From Pararoseomonas sp. SCSIO 73927 (GTDB taxonomy: Bacteria; Pseudomonadota; Alphaproteobacteria; Acetobacterales; Acetobacteraceae), in the NCBI RefSeq assembly GCF_037040815.1, contig NZ_CP146232.1, positions 62,001-126,000 of the forward strand: DNA of 64,000 nucleotides, read 5' to 3'. The first letter of the stretch is position 1; the number at the start of each line of letters is the position of its first letter. Positions 51,584-60,585 of this stretch are shown here, piece after piece. Below the pieces are notes generated by a model. It did no database searches. It saw only the letters and a program-made list of their open reading frames with translations, and had not been told where the DNA came from. Both the position numbers and the translations under genes were made by a program.

Positions 51584-52947
51584 GCGGAGGGTCCCATGGC
51601 GAGGGCGAGGGCGGCGAAGGCCCCGGCCACGCTCCCCGCCTCGTCCTTGCCCTGGCGGAGGACGTCCTCGATCAGCGGCGCCAGACGCACCGCCTCGTCC
51701 ACCGCCGGGTCGCTGCCGGCTCGGTAGGCGCCCAGGCGCACCATGTCCGCCATGTCCCGGTGCAGCGAGAGGATGCGCCGCGCCCGCGCCAGGATCGCCC
51801 GCTCCGGCGGCTCCAGGCAGCCCGGCACGGTCCGGGACAGGCTGCGGAGCACGTCCACCGCCGGGTAGCGCCCGCCCTCCCCGATCCGCCGGTCCAGCAC
51901 CACGTGCCCGTCCAGGATGCCGCGCACCGCGTCCGCCACCGGCTCGTCGTGGTCGTCCCCCTCCACCAGCACGGTGAAGAGACCGGTGATCGAGCCCGCG
52001 CAGCCCTCCGAACCCGCCTTCTCAGCTCCAGGCCCAGCCCGCTCCAGCAACCGCGGCAGCTCCGCGAAGACGCTTGGCGGAAAGCCCCGGGTCGCCGGCG
52101 GCTCCCCGGCCGAGAGGCCGATCTCCCGCAGCGCGAGCGCAAACCGCGTCACGCTGTCCATCATCAGCAGCACGCGCTTGCCCTGGTCCCGGAAATGCTC
52201 CGCAACGGCCATGGCCGCCAGCGCCGCGTCCCGCCGCATCAGGGGCGCCGAATCGGAGGTGGCGCAGACGACCACGCTCCGGGCCAGCCCCTGCGGCCCG
52301 AGATCGTCCTCGATGAACTCACGCAGCTCCCGCCCGCGCTCCCCGACCAGCCCGATCACCGCGACATCGCAATCCGCGTGGCGCGCCAGCATGGACATGA
52401 GGCTGGACTTGCCGACGCCCGAGGCCGCGAACAGCCCCAGCCTCTGCCCCCGGCGGCAGGTCGCGAAGGCGTCCAGCGCGCGCACGCCGAGGTCGATTCG
52501 CGGCCCGAGCCGGGCGCGCGTTCCGGCCTCCGGCGGCGCCGCACGCAACGGGCGCGCCACGGCGCCCAGCGGCAAGGGGCCGCGCCCGTCCACCGGGCGC
52601 CCCATCGGGTCCACCACCCGTCCTAGCCAGGCCGCGCAGGGGTGCAGCACCACTTGGCCTTCATCCTCCACGCGCGCGCCGACGGAGACTCCGTCCAGCC
52701 CTCTCCGGGCCACTGCAATGGCCAGCCCTTCCCGGACAGCCACAACCTCCGCGTGTAGATCTTTCTGAGACGGACCAACAACCTTGATGCAACCTCCGAT
52801 GGGAGGAAGTGGAAAGAGACCCCCTACTTCGAGGGAAAGCCCCTGTACCGCCCGGACCCGTCCATGAGAGATCAGATCCCTGTTATCACTCAGGAATCTT
52901 TGACCCAGCTGCACCTGGCCCTTCATCGCCCGAGAACGGCGTGCCAT
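51580..52947 (-). CDS. fliI: Flagellar type III export ATPase FliI
   Basis: A 455-residue F1-beta-like ATPase that energises flagellar protein export. The P-loop is AASGVGKS (174-181), Walker B 'KRVLLMMDSVTRFALALREI', and DIGLSAGEPPATRGFPPSVF region conserved. ATG 52947 is chosen because GGAG lies 6 bases before it; upstream in-frame codons to 53052 are AT-rich and not conserved. Divergent from ctrA. Other flagellar genes are not in the window. Confidence 0.93.
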   Translation of the reverse strand: MARRSRAMKGQVQLGQRFLSDNRDLISHGRVRAVQGLSLEVGGLFPLPPIGGCIKVVGPSQKDLHAEVVAVREGLAIAVARRGLDGVSVGARVEDEGQVVLHPCAAWLGRVVDPMGRPVDGRGPLPLGAVARPLRAAPPEAGTRARLGPRIDLGVRALDAFATCRRGQRLGLFAASGVGKSSLMSMLARHADCDVAVIGLVGERGRELREFIEDDLGPQGLARSVVVCATSDSAPLMRRDAALAAMAVAEHFRDQGKRVLLMMDSVTRFALALREIGLSAGEPPATRGFPPSVFAELPRLLERAGPGAEKAGSEGCAGSITGLFTVLVEGDDHDEPVADAVRGILDGHVVLDRRIGEGGRYPAVDVLRSLSRTVPGCLEPPERAILARARRILSLHRDMADMVRLGAYRAGSDPAVDEAVRLAPLIEDVLRQGKDEAGSVAGAFAALALAMGPSA

Positions 52948-52984
52948 TTTTTGCTCCATCGTCTCGCAAATTAATACGCGCAAA

Positions 52985-53006
52985 TAGTGAAAATACCCCT
53001 TCACTA
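52985..53006. promoter_or_regulatory. Perfect palindrome between fliI and ctrA
   Basis: TAGTGAA (52985-52991) and TTCACTA (53000-53006) form a perfect inverted repeat with an 8-base spacer in the 108-base divergent region. The flanks (GCGCAAA and CTCGCGC) are also partly symmetric. It looks like an operator for a dimeric regulator. It is not a canonical CtrA box (TTAA-N7-TTAA). Confidence 0.55.
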
Positions 53007-53055
53007 CTCGCGCATAAGTTGTCCTAATGCTCTCAGAACGAGAGGAGAACACAGG

Positions 53056-53796
53056 ATGCGTGTCCTGCTTGTCGAGGACGACCTCACCACGGCCCGCGGC
53101 GTCACCCTGATGCTGAAGACCCAGGGCATGATCGTGGACGCTGCCGACACCGGGGAGGAGGCGTTGGAGCTCGCCCGCCTCTACGACTACGACATCATCG
53201 TCCTGGATCTAATGCTGCCGGACATGGAAGGCTACGAGGTGGTCCGCCGCCTCCGCGCCGCACGCCGCGCGACCCCGGTCCTCATCCTCTCCGGGCTGTC
53301 TCGCCCGGGCGCGAAGGTGAAGGGCTTCGGCCTCGGCGCCGACGACTTTATCGTGAAGCCCTTCGACAGCCAGGAACTGATCGCCCGCATCCAGGCGATC
53401 GTCCGCCGCACCAAGGGCTTCAGCCAGCCGAGCGTCGCGGTCGGCAACCTCACCCTGGATCTTGGCGCGCGGGAGGCCCGCGTCGAGGGCCGCCCCGTCC
53501 ACCTCACCGGGAAGGAGTACGCGATCCTGGAGCTGCTCACCCTGCGCAAGGGCATGGTGATGACCAAGGAGGCTTTCCTGAACCACCTCTATGGCGGCAT
53601 GGACGAGCCCGAGGTGAAGATCATCGACGTGTTCATCTGCAAGCTCCGCAAGAAGCTGGCCGGGGCCGGGTGCAACGAGCTGATCGGCACCGTCTGGGGC
53701 CGGGGCTACGTGCTGCGCGACCCCTCCGCCGCCCCGATCCGCAGCGCCGCGGCCCTGCGCGCGGCGGAGACCCCCGCCACCCACGCCGCGGCCTGA
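53056..53796 (+). CDS. ctrA: Cell-cycle response regulator CtrA
   Basis: A 246-residue OmpR-type regulator controlling cell cycle or, in this order, mainly motility. The receiver domain has Asp8/Asp9, phospho-acceptor Asp51 in [11 protein letters not shown] and Lys101 in FIVKPFD; the C-terminal winged helix covers about 125-225 ([31 protein letters not shown]). The protein ends THAAA; a terminal Ala-Ala is the ClpXP degradation tag in Caulobacter CtrA. ATG 53056 has AGGAG upstream. chpT, its phosphodonor, lies 6 kb away. Confidence 0.97.
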   Translation: MRVLLVEDDLTTARGVTLMLKTQGMIVDAADTGEEALELARLYDYDIIVLDLMLPDMEGYEVVRRLRAARRATPVLILSGLSRPGAKVKGFGLGADDFIVKPFDSQELIARIQAIVRRTKGFSQPSVAVGNLTLDLGAREARVEGRPVHLTGKEYAILELLTLRKGMVMTKEAFLNHLYGGMDEPEVKIIDVFICKLRKKLAGAGCNELIGTVWGRGYVLRDPSAAPIRSAAALRAAETPATHAAA

Positions 53797-53884
53797 CGCC
53801 CGCCCGCCAGGGCCCGGACGGCCCTTCCCCGAAGAGGAAGGCCGCCCGGACCCGTGGCGGCCAGCCTCCGGACAAGCCGCCCGG

Positions 53885-54700
53885 CTAGCCTGCCAGGGCC
53901 AGGCGAGGCGCCAGCGCATACACGCCGCGCTCGCCCTCCACCATCGCGAAGCGGTCCGACAGCCCCAGCACCGTCTCCGCCCCACCGAGATAGAGCACGC
54001 CGTCCGGCGCCAGACGGTCCGCCAGGACGGAGAGCACGCGGCCCTTGGTGGGCGCGTCGAAGTAGATCAGCACGTTGCGGCAGAAGATCACGTCGAAGCG
54101 GCCCAGCGGACGGAGGTCGGCCAGCAGGTTGCCGGTCTCGAACCGGGCTGCCGCGCGCAGCCCCGGTGAGATCTGCCAGAGGCCGCCTTCCTGCCGGAAG
54201 TGCTTCACCAGCATCTGCACGGGCAGCCCGCGCTGCACCTCGAACTGGGAGTACGTGCCCTCCCGCGCGCGCCGGACCACCTCGGCGCTGAGATCGGTGC
54301 CGAGCACCTCCAGCCGCGGCAGCAGCCCCAGGGAATCGGCCACCATCGCCACCGAGTAGGCCTCCTGCCCCGTGGAGCAGGCGGCGGAGAGCACGCGCAG
54401 CCGCTGCCCCGCGCCCCTCGCGGCCACGATTCGGGGCAGCACCCTCTTCAGGTGCTCGAAGGGCTTGCCGTCCCGGAAGAAGAAGGACTCATTCGTGGTC
54501 AGCGCCTCCGTCACGGCCGCCGCCAGGCGCTCGCTGCCCGGTGCCCGCAGCTTCGCCGCCAGCGCGTCGAGTCCCGCAATCCGCTCGGCCCGCATCAGCC
54601 CACCCAGCCGGGTGTCCAGCATGTAGGCCTTGTCCGCCCCCAGCACGATTCCTGCGCGGGCGCGCACCAGCGCCGCGACCGTCTCGAACGCTGCGCTCAC
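53885..54700 (-). CDS. cheR: Chemotaxis protein methyltransferase CheR
   Basis: Methylates glutamates of chemoreceptors with S-adenosylmethionine. The 271-residue protein has the N-terminal helical domain (about 1-75), then 'LTTNESFFFRDGKPFEHLKR', the SAM motif LSAACSTGQEAYSVAM and FDVIFCRNVLIYFD. The start is GTG 54700, overlapping the cheB stop as GTGA. Last gene of cheAWYBR. Confidence 0.95.
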   Translation of the reverse strand: MSAAFETVAALVRARAGIVLGADKAYMLDTRLGGLMRAERIAGLDALAAKLRAPGSERLAAAVTEALTTNESFFFRDGKPFEHLKRVLPRIVAARGAGQRLRVLSAACSTGQEAYSVAMVADSLGLLPRLEVLGTDLSAEVVRRAREGTYSQFEVQRGLPVQMLVKHFRQEGGLWQISPGLRAAARFETGNLLADLRPLGRFDVIFCRNVLIYFDAPTKGRVLSVLADRLAPDGVLYLGGAETVLGLSDRFAMVEGERGVYALAPRLALAG

Positions 54701-55812
54701 GACGCCATCCTCCCTGCATCCGCTGCCATGGCCGCCGCCCGGGCCGCCAGCCGCTCCGGCGGCCCCAGTTCCCGCGCGATCCCGGCCCGCGCCACCGCCC
54801 CCGGCATTCCCCACACCACGGAGGAGGCCTCGTCCTGCGCCAGCACCACCGCGCCGCCGGACGCCAGGGCCCGGCACCCCGCCAGCCCGTCCTGCCCCAT
54901 GCCCGTCAGGATCACCGCCAGAACCCGCCCGTCGCAGGCCCGCTGCGCGCTGCGGAGCATCGGATCCACGGCCGGCCGGCAGAAATGCTCCGGCGGATCG
55001 TCGCGCAGCCGCGCCACCAGGCCCGACGCGCCCCGCTCCACCAGCAGGTGCCGGTTCCCAGGCGCCAGATAGGCGCGGCCGGCCCGCAGCGCCTCACCGT
55101 CCCGCGCCTCCGTCACGCGCACCGCCCCCACCCGGTCCAGGTGGTCTGCCAGCATGGCCGTGAAGCCGGCCGGCATGTGCTGCACGATCACCACGGGCAC
55201 TGCCGGCACCGGGGTCAGCGCCCGCAGGAACGCGGCCAGCGCCTGCGGCCCCCCCGTGGACGATCCCACCGCCACCAGCGCCGGCGCCGACGCCGGCCGC
55301 ACCGGCTGCAAGGGCGCCAGTGCACGGGGCTGGGGCGCCGGATGCCAGGCGGGTGCGCGGCGCATCCGCGCCCAGCCCTTCACCTTCTCCAGCAGCTCCG
55401 CGCGGAACACCGGGTCCATCGCACCGCCGCCTTCCGCGCCGGGCTTGGGGATATAGTCGGAAGCCCCTGCCCGCAGCGCCGCCATTGCCGCCGCCGCCCC
55501 GCGCTGGGTCAAGGCGCTCGCCACGATCACGCTCGGCCGCGGTTCCGCCCGCAGCAGCAGCGGCAGCGCCGTCATGCCGTCCATCACAGGCATCTCGAGG
55601 TCCAGCAGCACCACGTCCGGCCGGGCCGCCGCCAGCGCGTCCAGCGCCTGCCGCCCGTCGCCCACGCGCGCCACCACCTCGATCGCGGGATCCGCCCCCA
55701 GCAGCCTGGCCAGGATCCCGCGCACGGTCGCGCTGTCGTCGCAGATCATCACGCGCACCGGCCGGGCGCCCGGCACACCTCCCGGCGGCGCGCCGGGATC
55801 CACCCCCCTCAC
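54697..55812 (-). CDS. cheB: Chemotaxis methylesterase/response regulator CheB
   Basis: Removes methyl groups from chemoreceptors when phosphorylated by CheA. The 371-residue protein has a receiver domain (ICDDSATVRG near 22; phospho-Asp in VLLDLEMPVMDG), a linker, and the methylesterase domain with the triad Ser in GSSTGGPQAL, His in QHMPAGFT and Asp in LTGMGQDG. Start GTG 55812, overlapping the cheY stop (GTGA); about 20 residues precede the receiver. Confidence 0.95.
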   Translation of the reverse strand: MRGVDPGAPPGGVPGARPVRVMICDDSATVRGILARLLGADPAIEVVARVGDGRQALDALAAARPDVVLLDLEMPVMDGMTALPLLLRAEPRPSVIVASALTQRGAAAAMAALRAGASDYIPKPGAEGGGAMDPVFRAELLEKVKGWARMRRAPAWHPAPQPRALAPLQPVRPASAPALVAVGSSTGGPQALAAFLRALTPVPAVPVVIVQHMPAGFTAMLADHLDRVGAVRVTEARDGEALRAGRAYLAPGNRHLLVERGASGLVARLRDDPPEHFCRPAVDPMLRSAQRACDGRVLAVILTGMGQDGLAGCRALASGGAVVLAQDEASSVVWGMPGAVARAGIARELGPPERLAARAAAMAADAGRMAS

Positions 55813-56189
55813 GCGGCCTCGTCGGGCAGCAGCCCCAGCACCTCGAGCTTGCCCGCGAGGATCGCGTCGTCGAAGGGCTTCATGATGTACTCCTGCGCGC
55901 CGCCCTCCAGCGCCGCGACGATGCGGGAGAAATCGCTCTCGGTCGTGCAGAGCATGATCCTCGGCTCGTCCGGCCCGAACTCCGCCCGCGCGCGGTGCAG
56001 GAAGGTGATGCCGTCCATGACGGGCATGTTCCAGTCCAGCAGCACCAACGTCGGCATCGCCGCGCGGCAGGCGTCCAGCGCCTGTTGGCCATCTTCCGCC
56101 TCGCGCACGGAGAAGCCGCGCGCCTCCAGCATCCGCCGGGCGGCGCGGCGCACCGTCCGGCTGTCGTCCACCACAAGGCATTCCGGCAT
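55809..56189 (-). CDS. cheY: Chemotaxis response regulator CheY
   Basis: A 126-residue single receiver domain: Asp8/Asp9 in VVDDSRTVRR, phospho-acceptor Asp52 in LLDWNMPVMDG, and Lys in IMKPFDD. It carries the signal from CheA to the flagellar switch. ATG 56189, 12 bases after cheW. Confidence 0.95.
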   Translation of the reverse strand: MPECLVVDDSRTVRRAARRMLEARGFSVREAEDGQQALDACRAAMPTLVLLDWNMPVMDGITFLHRARAEFGPDEPRIMLCTTESDFSRIVAALEGGAQEYIMKPFDDAILAGKLEVLGLLPDEAA

Positions 56190-56201
56190 GGCGCGCCCCT
56201 C

Positions 56202-56708
56202 TCAGCCAATGTCCAGGACGCGCTCGACGTCCAGCATGATGAGCAGCCGCGTGCCCGCCTCCGCGCCGCCCACGGCGTGCTGGTGCACGCCCGCGCAGAC
56301 CTCGCGCCACAGCGGGTCCAGCGTGGGCGGGTTCGGCGCCAGGCCGGCATCCGGCAGCGCGAGCACCTCCCCCACCGAATCCGCTTGCAGCGCGTAGAGC
56401 TCCCCGCCCCCTTCGACCACCACGCTCATCGGGAAGGGCGCGCCGGGCTCACGAGGCGGCAGGCCCAGGCGGCGGCGCAGGTCCACGGCCGTCACGATGC
56501 GGCCGCGCAGGTTCAGCCCGCCCGCCACCTCGGGCGGTGCCAACGGGATGGGCGTGATCGTCTGCGGCCCGAGGATGTCGCGCACCCCCAGCACCGGCAC
56601 GCCGCAGAGCTGTCCCGCGACGGTGAGGGTGAGGACGGCCGTGTCCGTCGGGGCGTGCGCGGCGGTGCGGCGCGGGGGTACCGCGGGCGTTGCGATGGCG
56701 GCTTCCAT
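56202..56708 (-). CDS. cheW: Chemotaxis coupling protein CheW
   Basis: A 168-residue adaptor joining receptors to CheA. After a poorly conserved 20-residue start, the CheW fold spans about 22-165 with VLGVRDILGPQTITPIPLAP and 'GGLNLRGRIVTAVDLRRRLG'. ATG 56708 follows cheA by 15 bases. Confidence 0.95.
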   Translation of the reverse strand: MEAAIATPAVPPRRTAAHAPTDTAVLTLTVAGQLCGVPVLGVRDILGPQTITPIPLAPPEVAGGLNLRGRIVTAVDLRRRLGLPPREPGAPFPMSVVVEGGGELYALQADSVGEVLALPDAGLAPNPPTLDPLWREVCAGVHQHAVGGAEAGTRLLIMLDVERVLDIG

Positions 56709-56723
56709 ATGAGGTCTCCCGTC

Positions 56724-59501
56724 TCAGATCTGCGCGCCGGCCAGGCAGCTGCGCAGCGCGTCCAGCAGCGCGTCGCGGTCGAACTTCGCCACGTGGTGGT
56801 CGAAGCCGGCCTCTCGGCTGCGGCGCACCGCCGCCTCGTCCGTGTGGGAGGTGAGCGCGACGAGCGGCGTCTCCTGCCAGGCCCCGCCGTCGCGCGCGGC
56901 GCGCGCCAGCCCCAGCCCGTCCATCTCCGGCATCTCGATGTCGGAGACAACGGCGTCGAAGCGCTCCCCGGCCTCGCGCAGCCTCAGCGCCTGCGCGCCG
57001 GTGCCGGCCGTCACCACCTCGAAGCCCGCGGCGCCGAGCGCCGGCACCAGCATGTTGCGGAAGAAGGCGCTGTCCTCCACCACCAGCAGCCGCGGGCGAC
57101 GGGCATCGGCCGCGCGCTGCGGCCCGAACCAGTCCTCGCCCGCCTGGCGCAGCCACCAGGCGCAGTCGATCACCTCCGTCGCGCGCCCGGCGATTACGGC
57201 GGTGCCGAGATAGCCCGGCCGCTCCTGCCCGCTCTCGATCCGCAGCCCCTCCTCGACCACGTCGAGGATCTCGTCCACGGCCAGGCCCACGGCGCGGCCG
57301 CCGTCGTTGAACACCAGCACCGCCTGCCGCCCGCCCGCAGCCGGGGGCATCCACCCCTCACCCATCGGGATCAGCGGCATCAGCGCGCCGCGGTACTGCA
57401 CCACCGGCTGGCCGTGCGACATCTCGATCCGCTCGGCCGGCAAATCCTCCAGCCGCGCCACCAGCCCCAGCGGCACGGCGCGCGGCCCGCCCGCCCCGGC
57501 CCGGAACAGCAGGAGCGACAGCCGCTCGGAAGAGGCGGCGCCCACCACCGCCGCCCCGCGCCGGTCCTCCTGCACGCCCTCCGCGCCCACGCCCGTCGCG
57601 CGGGCGATCCCGTTCTGGTCCAGGATCATGATCACGGACCCGTCGCCGAGGATCGTGTTCCCGCTGAACATCGTCACGTGGCGCAGGATCGGCGCCACCG
57701 GTTTCACCACGATCTCCTCCGTGTCGAAGACGCGGTCCACGATGATGCCGAACAGGTTCTGCCCGACCTGGGTCACCACGACGAAGCCGCCATCCTCGGC
57801 CCCTGCCTTCTCCTCCAGCCGCAGCAGGCGGGAGAGGGAGACGAGCGGCAGCAGCCGGTCCCGCAGGCGCAGCACCGGCGCGTCCTTGATGTGCGTCACG
57901 CCGTCGCCGGCGCGCACCAGCTCCACCACGCCGATCTGCGGGATGGCGAAGCGCTCGCCCCCCGCTTCGACAATGAGGGCGGAGACGATGGCGAGCGTCA
58001 GCGGGATCTTGATGAGGAAGGTGGTGCCCTTCCCCGCGCGCGATCGCAGGTCGATCGTGCCGCCGATCTTCTCGATATTCGTCTTCACCACGTCCATCCC
58101 GACGCCGCGGCCGGAGACGGAGGTGACGGCGGCGGCGGTGGAGAAGCCCGCGCGAAAGATGAAGCGCTGGATGTCGCGCTCCCCCATCGCCGCCAGCTCC
58201 TGCTCCGTCGCCAACCCCTGGGACAGCGCCTTGGCGCGGATCCTCTCCACCGCCAGGCCGCGGCCGTCGTCGCCCACCTCGATGATGATGTGCCCGCCCT
58301 CGTGATAGGCATCCAGCAGGATGCGCCCGGCCTCGGGCTTGCCCGCCTCGCGCCGCTCCGCCGGACCCTCCAGCCCGTGGTCGCCGGAGTTGCGGACCAT
58401 GTGCGTCAGCGGGTCGCGGATCATCTCCAGCACCTGCCGGTCCAGCTCCGTCTCGGCGCCGCGCATCTCCAGCTCGATCCGCTTGCCGAGCTCGCGCGAG
58501 AGGTCGCGCACCAGCCGCGGCAGTCCCTTCCACGCGTTGCCGATCGGCTGCATCCGCGTCTTCATCACCCCCTCCTGCAGCTCGGAGGTGATGTGGGACA
58601 GGCGCTGCAGCGGCCCGCTCAGCGCCCCGTCGTTCCGCGCACGGGAGAGCTGGAGGAGCTGGTTCCGCGTCAGCACCAGCTCGCTGACGAGCGTCATCAG
58701 GCTCTCCAGCACGTCCACGTTCACGCGCAGCGTCTGCGCCACCGCCACGGCCTCGGTCGCCGCCCCGCCCTCGGGCGCGGAGGGGGCGGGCGCGGAAGGG
58801 AGAACCGGCGCCACGACGGCCGGGCTCGCCACGGGCAGGTCCGGTGCCGACGCGGCGGCACGCCGAGGCGCGGCGCGCCGGCGCTTCGGGGCCGGCGTCT
58901 CAGGGGCCACTTCCGGCACGGCCGCCACGACCTCTGCAGGCGTGCTCTCGGCGGCGAGGGGCAGCGGCACGGTTCCGACGGCCCTGGGCACGGCCGCGGC
59001 CTTCCTGCTCCGGCGCGCCGGCCGCTTGCCCCCGGGCGCCGGCATCGCGGCGGCCGGTGCCGCACTCCCTAAGGCCGCCTTCCCCGGGGCCGCGTCCTCC
59101 GGGGCCGCGTCCTCCGGAGCCGCAGCGCCGGTGAACACCGCGTCCAGCTCCGCGACGATGGCGGAGTCGTCGCCCGCGGGCTCGGCGCCGCTTGCCTCCA
59201 GCCCCGCCATGATCTCGCGCACCCGGTCCACCACGCGCAGGATCAGCGAGACCCCGCCCGAGGTGACGGTCAGCGAGCCGTCGCGGTAGCGGCCCAGCAC
59301 ATTCTCGCCGGCATGCGCCACCTTCTCCAGGCGGGAGAGGCCGAGGAAGCCGCAGGTGCCCTTGATGGTGTGGATCAGGCGGAAGATCTCGCCGATCGTC
59401 CGCGAATCCTCGGGGTGCCGTTCAAGGCGGAGAAGGGCGGCGTCCAGTCCTGCCAACCCCTCGCTCGTCTCGGTCAGGAAGTCGGCGATCAAGTCGTCCA
59501 T
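56724..59501 (-). CDS. cheA: Hybrid chemotaxis histidine kinase CheA with receiver domain
   Basis: A 925-residue kinase. Domain order: HPt with His44 in RLIHTIKGTCGF (1 to about 125); a 140-residue Ala/Pro-rich linker where other CheA have the CheY-binding P2 domain; dimerisation helices (VLESLMTLVSELVLTRNQLL near 270); ATPase (N box THMVRNSGDHG, G1 GDDGRGL, G2 SGRGVGMDVV); two CheW-like modules; and a C-terminal receiver (VVEDSAFFRNM; VVSDIEMPEMDG). The extra receiver may tune phosphate flow. First gene of cheAWYBR. Confidence 0.95.
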   Translation of the reverse strand: MDDLIADFLTETSEGLAGLDAALLRLERHPEDSRTIGEIFRLIHTIKGTCGFLGLSRLEKVAHAGENVLGRYRDGSLTVTSGGVSLILRVVDRVREIMAGLEASGAEPAGDDSAIVAELDAVFTGAAAPEDAAPEDAAPGKAALGSAAPAAAMPAPGGKRPARRSRKAAAVPRAVGTVPLPLAAESTPAEVVAAVPEVAPETPAPKRRRAAPRRAAASAPDLPVASPAVVAPVLPSAPAPSAPEGGAATEAVAVAQTLRVNVDVLESLMTLVSELVLTRNQLLQLSRARNDGALSGPLQRLSHITSELQEGVMKTRMQPIGNAWKGLPRLVRDLSRELGKRIELEMRGAETELDRQVLEMIRDPLTHMVRNSGDHGLEGPAERREAGKPEAGRILLDAYHEGGHIIIEVGDDGRGLAVERIRAKALSQGLATEQELAAMGERDIQRFIFRAGFSTAAAVTSVSGRGVGMDVVKTNIEKIGGTIDLRSRAGKGTTFLIKIPLTLAIVSALIVEAGGERFAIPQIGVVELVRAGDGVTHIKDAPVLRLRDRLLPLVSLSRLLRLEEKAGAEDGGFVVVTQVGQNLFGIIVDRVFDTEEIVVKPVAPILRHVTMFSGNTILGDGSVIMILDQNGIARATGVGAEGVQEDRRGAAVVGAASSERLSLLLFRAGAGGPRAVPLGLVARLEDLPAERIEMSHGQPVVQYRGALMPLIPMGEGWMPPAAGGRQAVLVFNDGGRAVGLAVDEILDVVEEGLRIESGQERPGYLGTAVIAGRATEVIDCAWWLRQAGEDWFGPQRAADARRPRLLVVEDSAFFRNMLVPALGAAGFEVVTAGTGAQALRLREAGERFDAVVSDIEMPEMDGLGLARAARDGGAWQETPLVALTSHTDEAAVRRSREAGFDHHVAKFDRDALLDALRSCLAGAQI

Positions 59502-59608
59502 CGGATCCCCGCAAGGCTCTCAGCGGGGATCAGGATCGGACCGGCGGGCGAAGATTCGGTAAAGCCCGCCGGGGAAAGCACTGGCAGTCGAAAGCGCGGG
59601 GCGCCGGG

Positions 59609-60205
59609 TCAGCCCCGCGCGGGCAGCAGGGTCAGCGGGGCGATCGCCGCGCCGCCATCCATGGCGAGGTGAAGCTCCATCCCTGCCGCCGAGGCAAGCT
59701 GCCGCAGCAGCGGCGCCAGCACGTCGCGCGGGCTGGAGAGAGCATCGCCCGCCAGCACCGCGATCAGCCCCGGCGGCCAGGCGGCGTTGCGCCCCTCCGG
59801 CCACACCGCCACCCCGCCTTCCTGCCCCGCCAGATGCACGGTGCCGCCGCGCGGCAGGGCCTCGCTGCCCAGCATCGCGGCGGCCAGCACGGCCTGGGAG
59901 AGCGGCGCGGGCAGGGCCGCTTCGGGAAGGCCGGAGAGGTCCGCCGCGGCCCGGCCGTTCGGCAGGGCGCCGTCCAGCAGCTCCGCCAGCCCATCGCGCC
60001 CCAGCGGGCCCGTGCCCGCCCCGGCCGCGGCCCGCCACAGGCGCAGGCGGCGCCGCATCGCCTCCGCACCCTCGCGCGCCACGGAGAGCGCCTCGTCCGG
60101 CGCCTGCTCCGCGAGGTCCAGCGCGCCGGAGAGGGCCCCGAGCGGGCCGCCGAGGTCGTGGCAGATGCGGGCGCACACGTCCTGCGCCAGCAAAAGGGGA
60201 TCCAT
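59609..60205 (-). CDS. chpT: Histidine phosphotransferase ChpT
   Basis: A 198-residue protein of the ChpT type that passes phosphate from CckA to CtrA. The phospho-His16 is in CARICHDLGGPLGALSG, the same motif as in the alphaproteobacterial family; the C-terminal part is a degenerate ATPase-like fold. It is 107 bases upstream of cheA on the same strand and 6 kb from ctrA. Confidence 0.9.
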   Translation of the reverse strand: MDPLLLAQDVCARICHDLGGPLGALSGALDLAEQAPDEALSVAREGAEAMRRRLRLWRAAAGAGTGPLGRDGLAELLDGALPNGRAAADLSGLPEAALPAPLSQAVLAAAMLGSEALPRGGTVHLAGQEGGVAVWPEGRNAAWPPGLIAVLAGDALSSPRDVLAPLLRQLASAAGMELHLAMDGGAAIAPLTLLPARG

Positions 60206-60323
60206 TCAGACGCTCCTGCCGGGGGTAGCCGCTTTTGCCACGCGCCTCATTGATGCCTAGTAAAGTCGCGTGGCAGGGAAAGCACCGCCGCGCCAGGTCG
60301 GTATGATGAAAGAATGATCGGGA

Positions 60324-60500
60324 ATGCCGGATTCGATCTTCGAGCCAGGGCAGATCGTCCGCCACCCCGGGCGCCCGGATTGGGGGACGGGCCAGGTGCA
60401 GTCAGTCCAGGGCGATCGCGTCACGGTCAATTTCGAGCACGCGGGAAAGTTGCTGATCAACGCGGCCAATACAACCCTGGATATAGTGGACGAGGCCTGA
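60324..60500 (+). CDS. DUF3553 family small protein
   Basis: ATG 60324 opens a 58-residue frame: [20 protein letters not shown], then [22 protein letters not shown]. This is the DUF3553 pattern, a short SH3-like beta-barrel often fused to UvrD/PcrA helicases or found alone in alphaproteobacteria. Function alone is unknown. Divergent from chpT, upstream of moaA. Confidence 0.8.
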   Translation: MPDSIFEPGQIVRHPGRPDWGTGQVQSVQGDRVTVNFEHAGKLLINAANTTLDIVDEA

Positions 60501-60585
60501 CCCGGCGAAATCGCCCGCCCGGCCCTTGCAGCATACCGGTTCCACCGCCCACATCCCGCCAGTAGTTCCAGGAGCACCCAGGCCC

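Noticed and set aside
52960..53056. CtrA-binding box in the fliI-ctrA region
   Set aside because: TTAA occurs once near 52970, but the second half-site at the right distance (TTAA-N7-TTAA) is missing.
55320..59072. A 1,250-codon plus-strand open frame opposite cheB to cheA
   Set aside because: Arg/Ala/His-rich shadow translation across several secure chemotaxis genes of the other strand; no domain or start signal.
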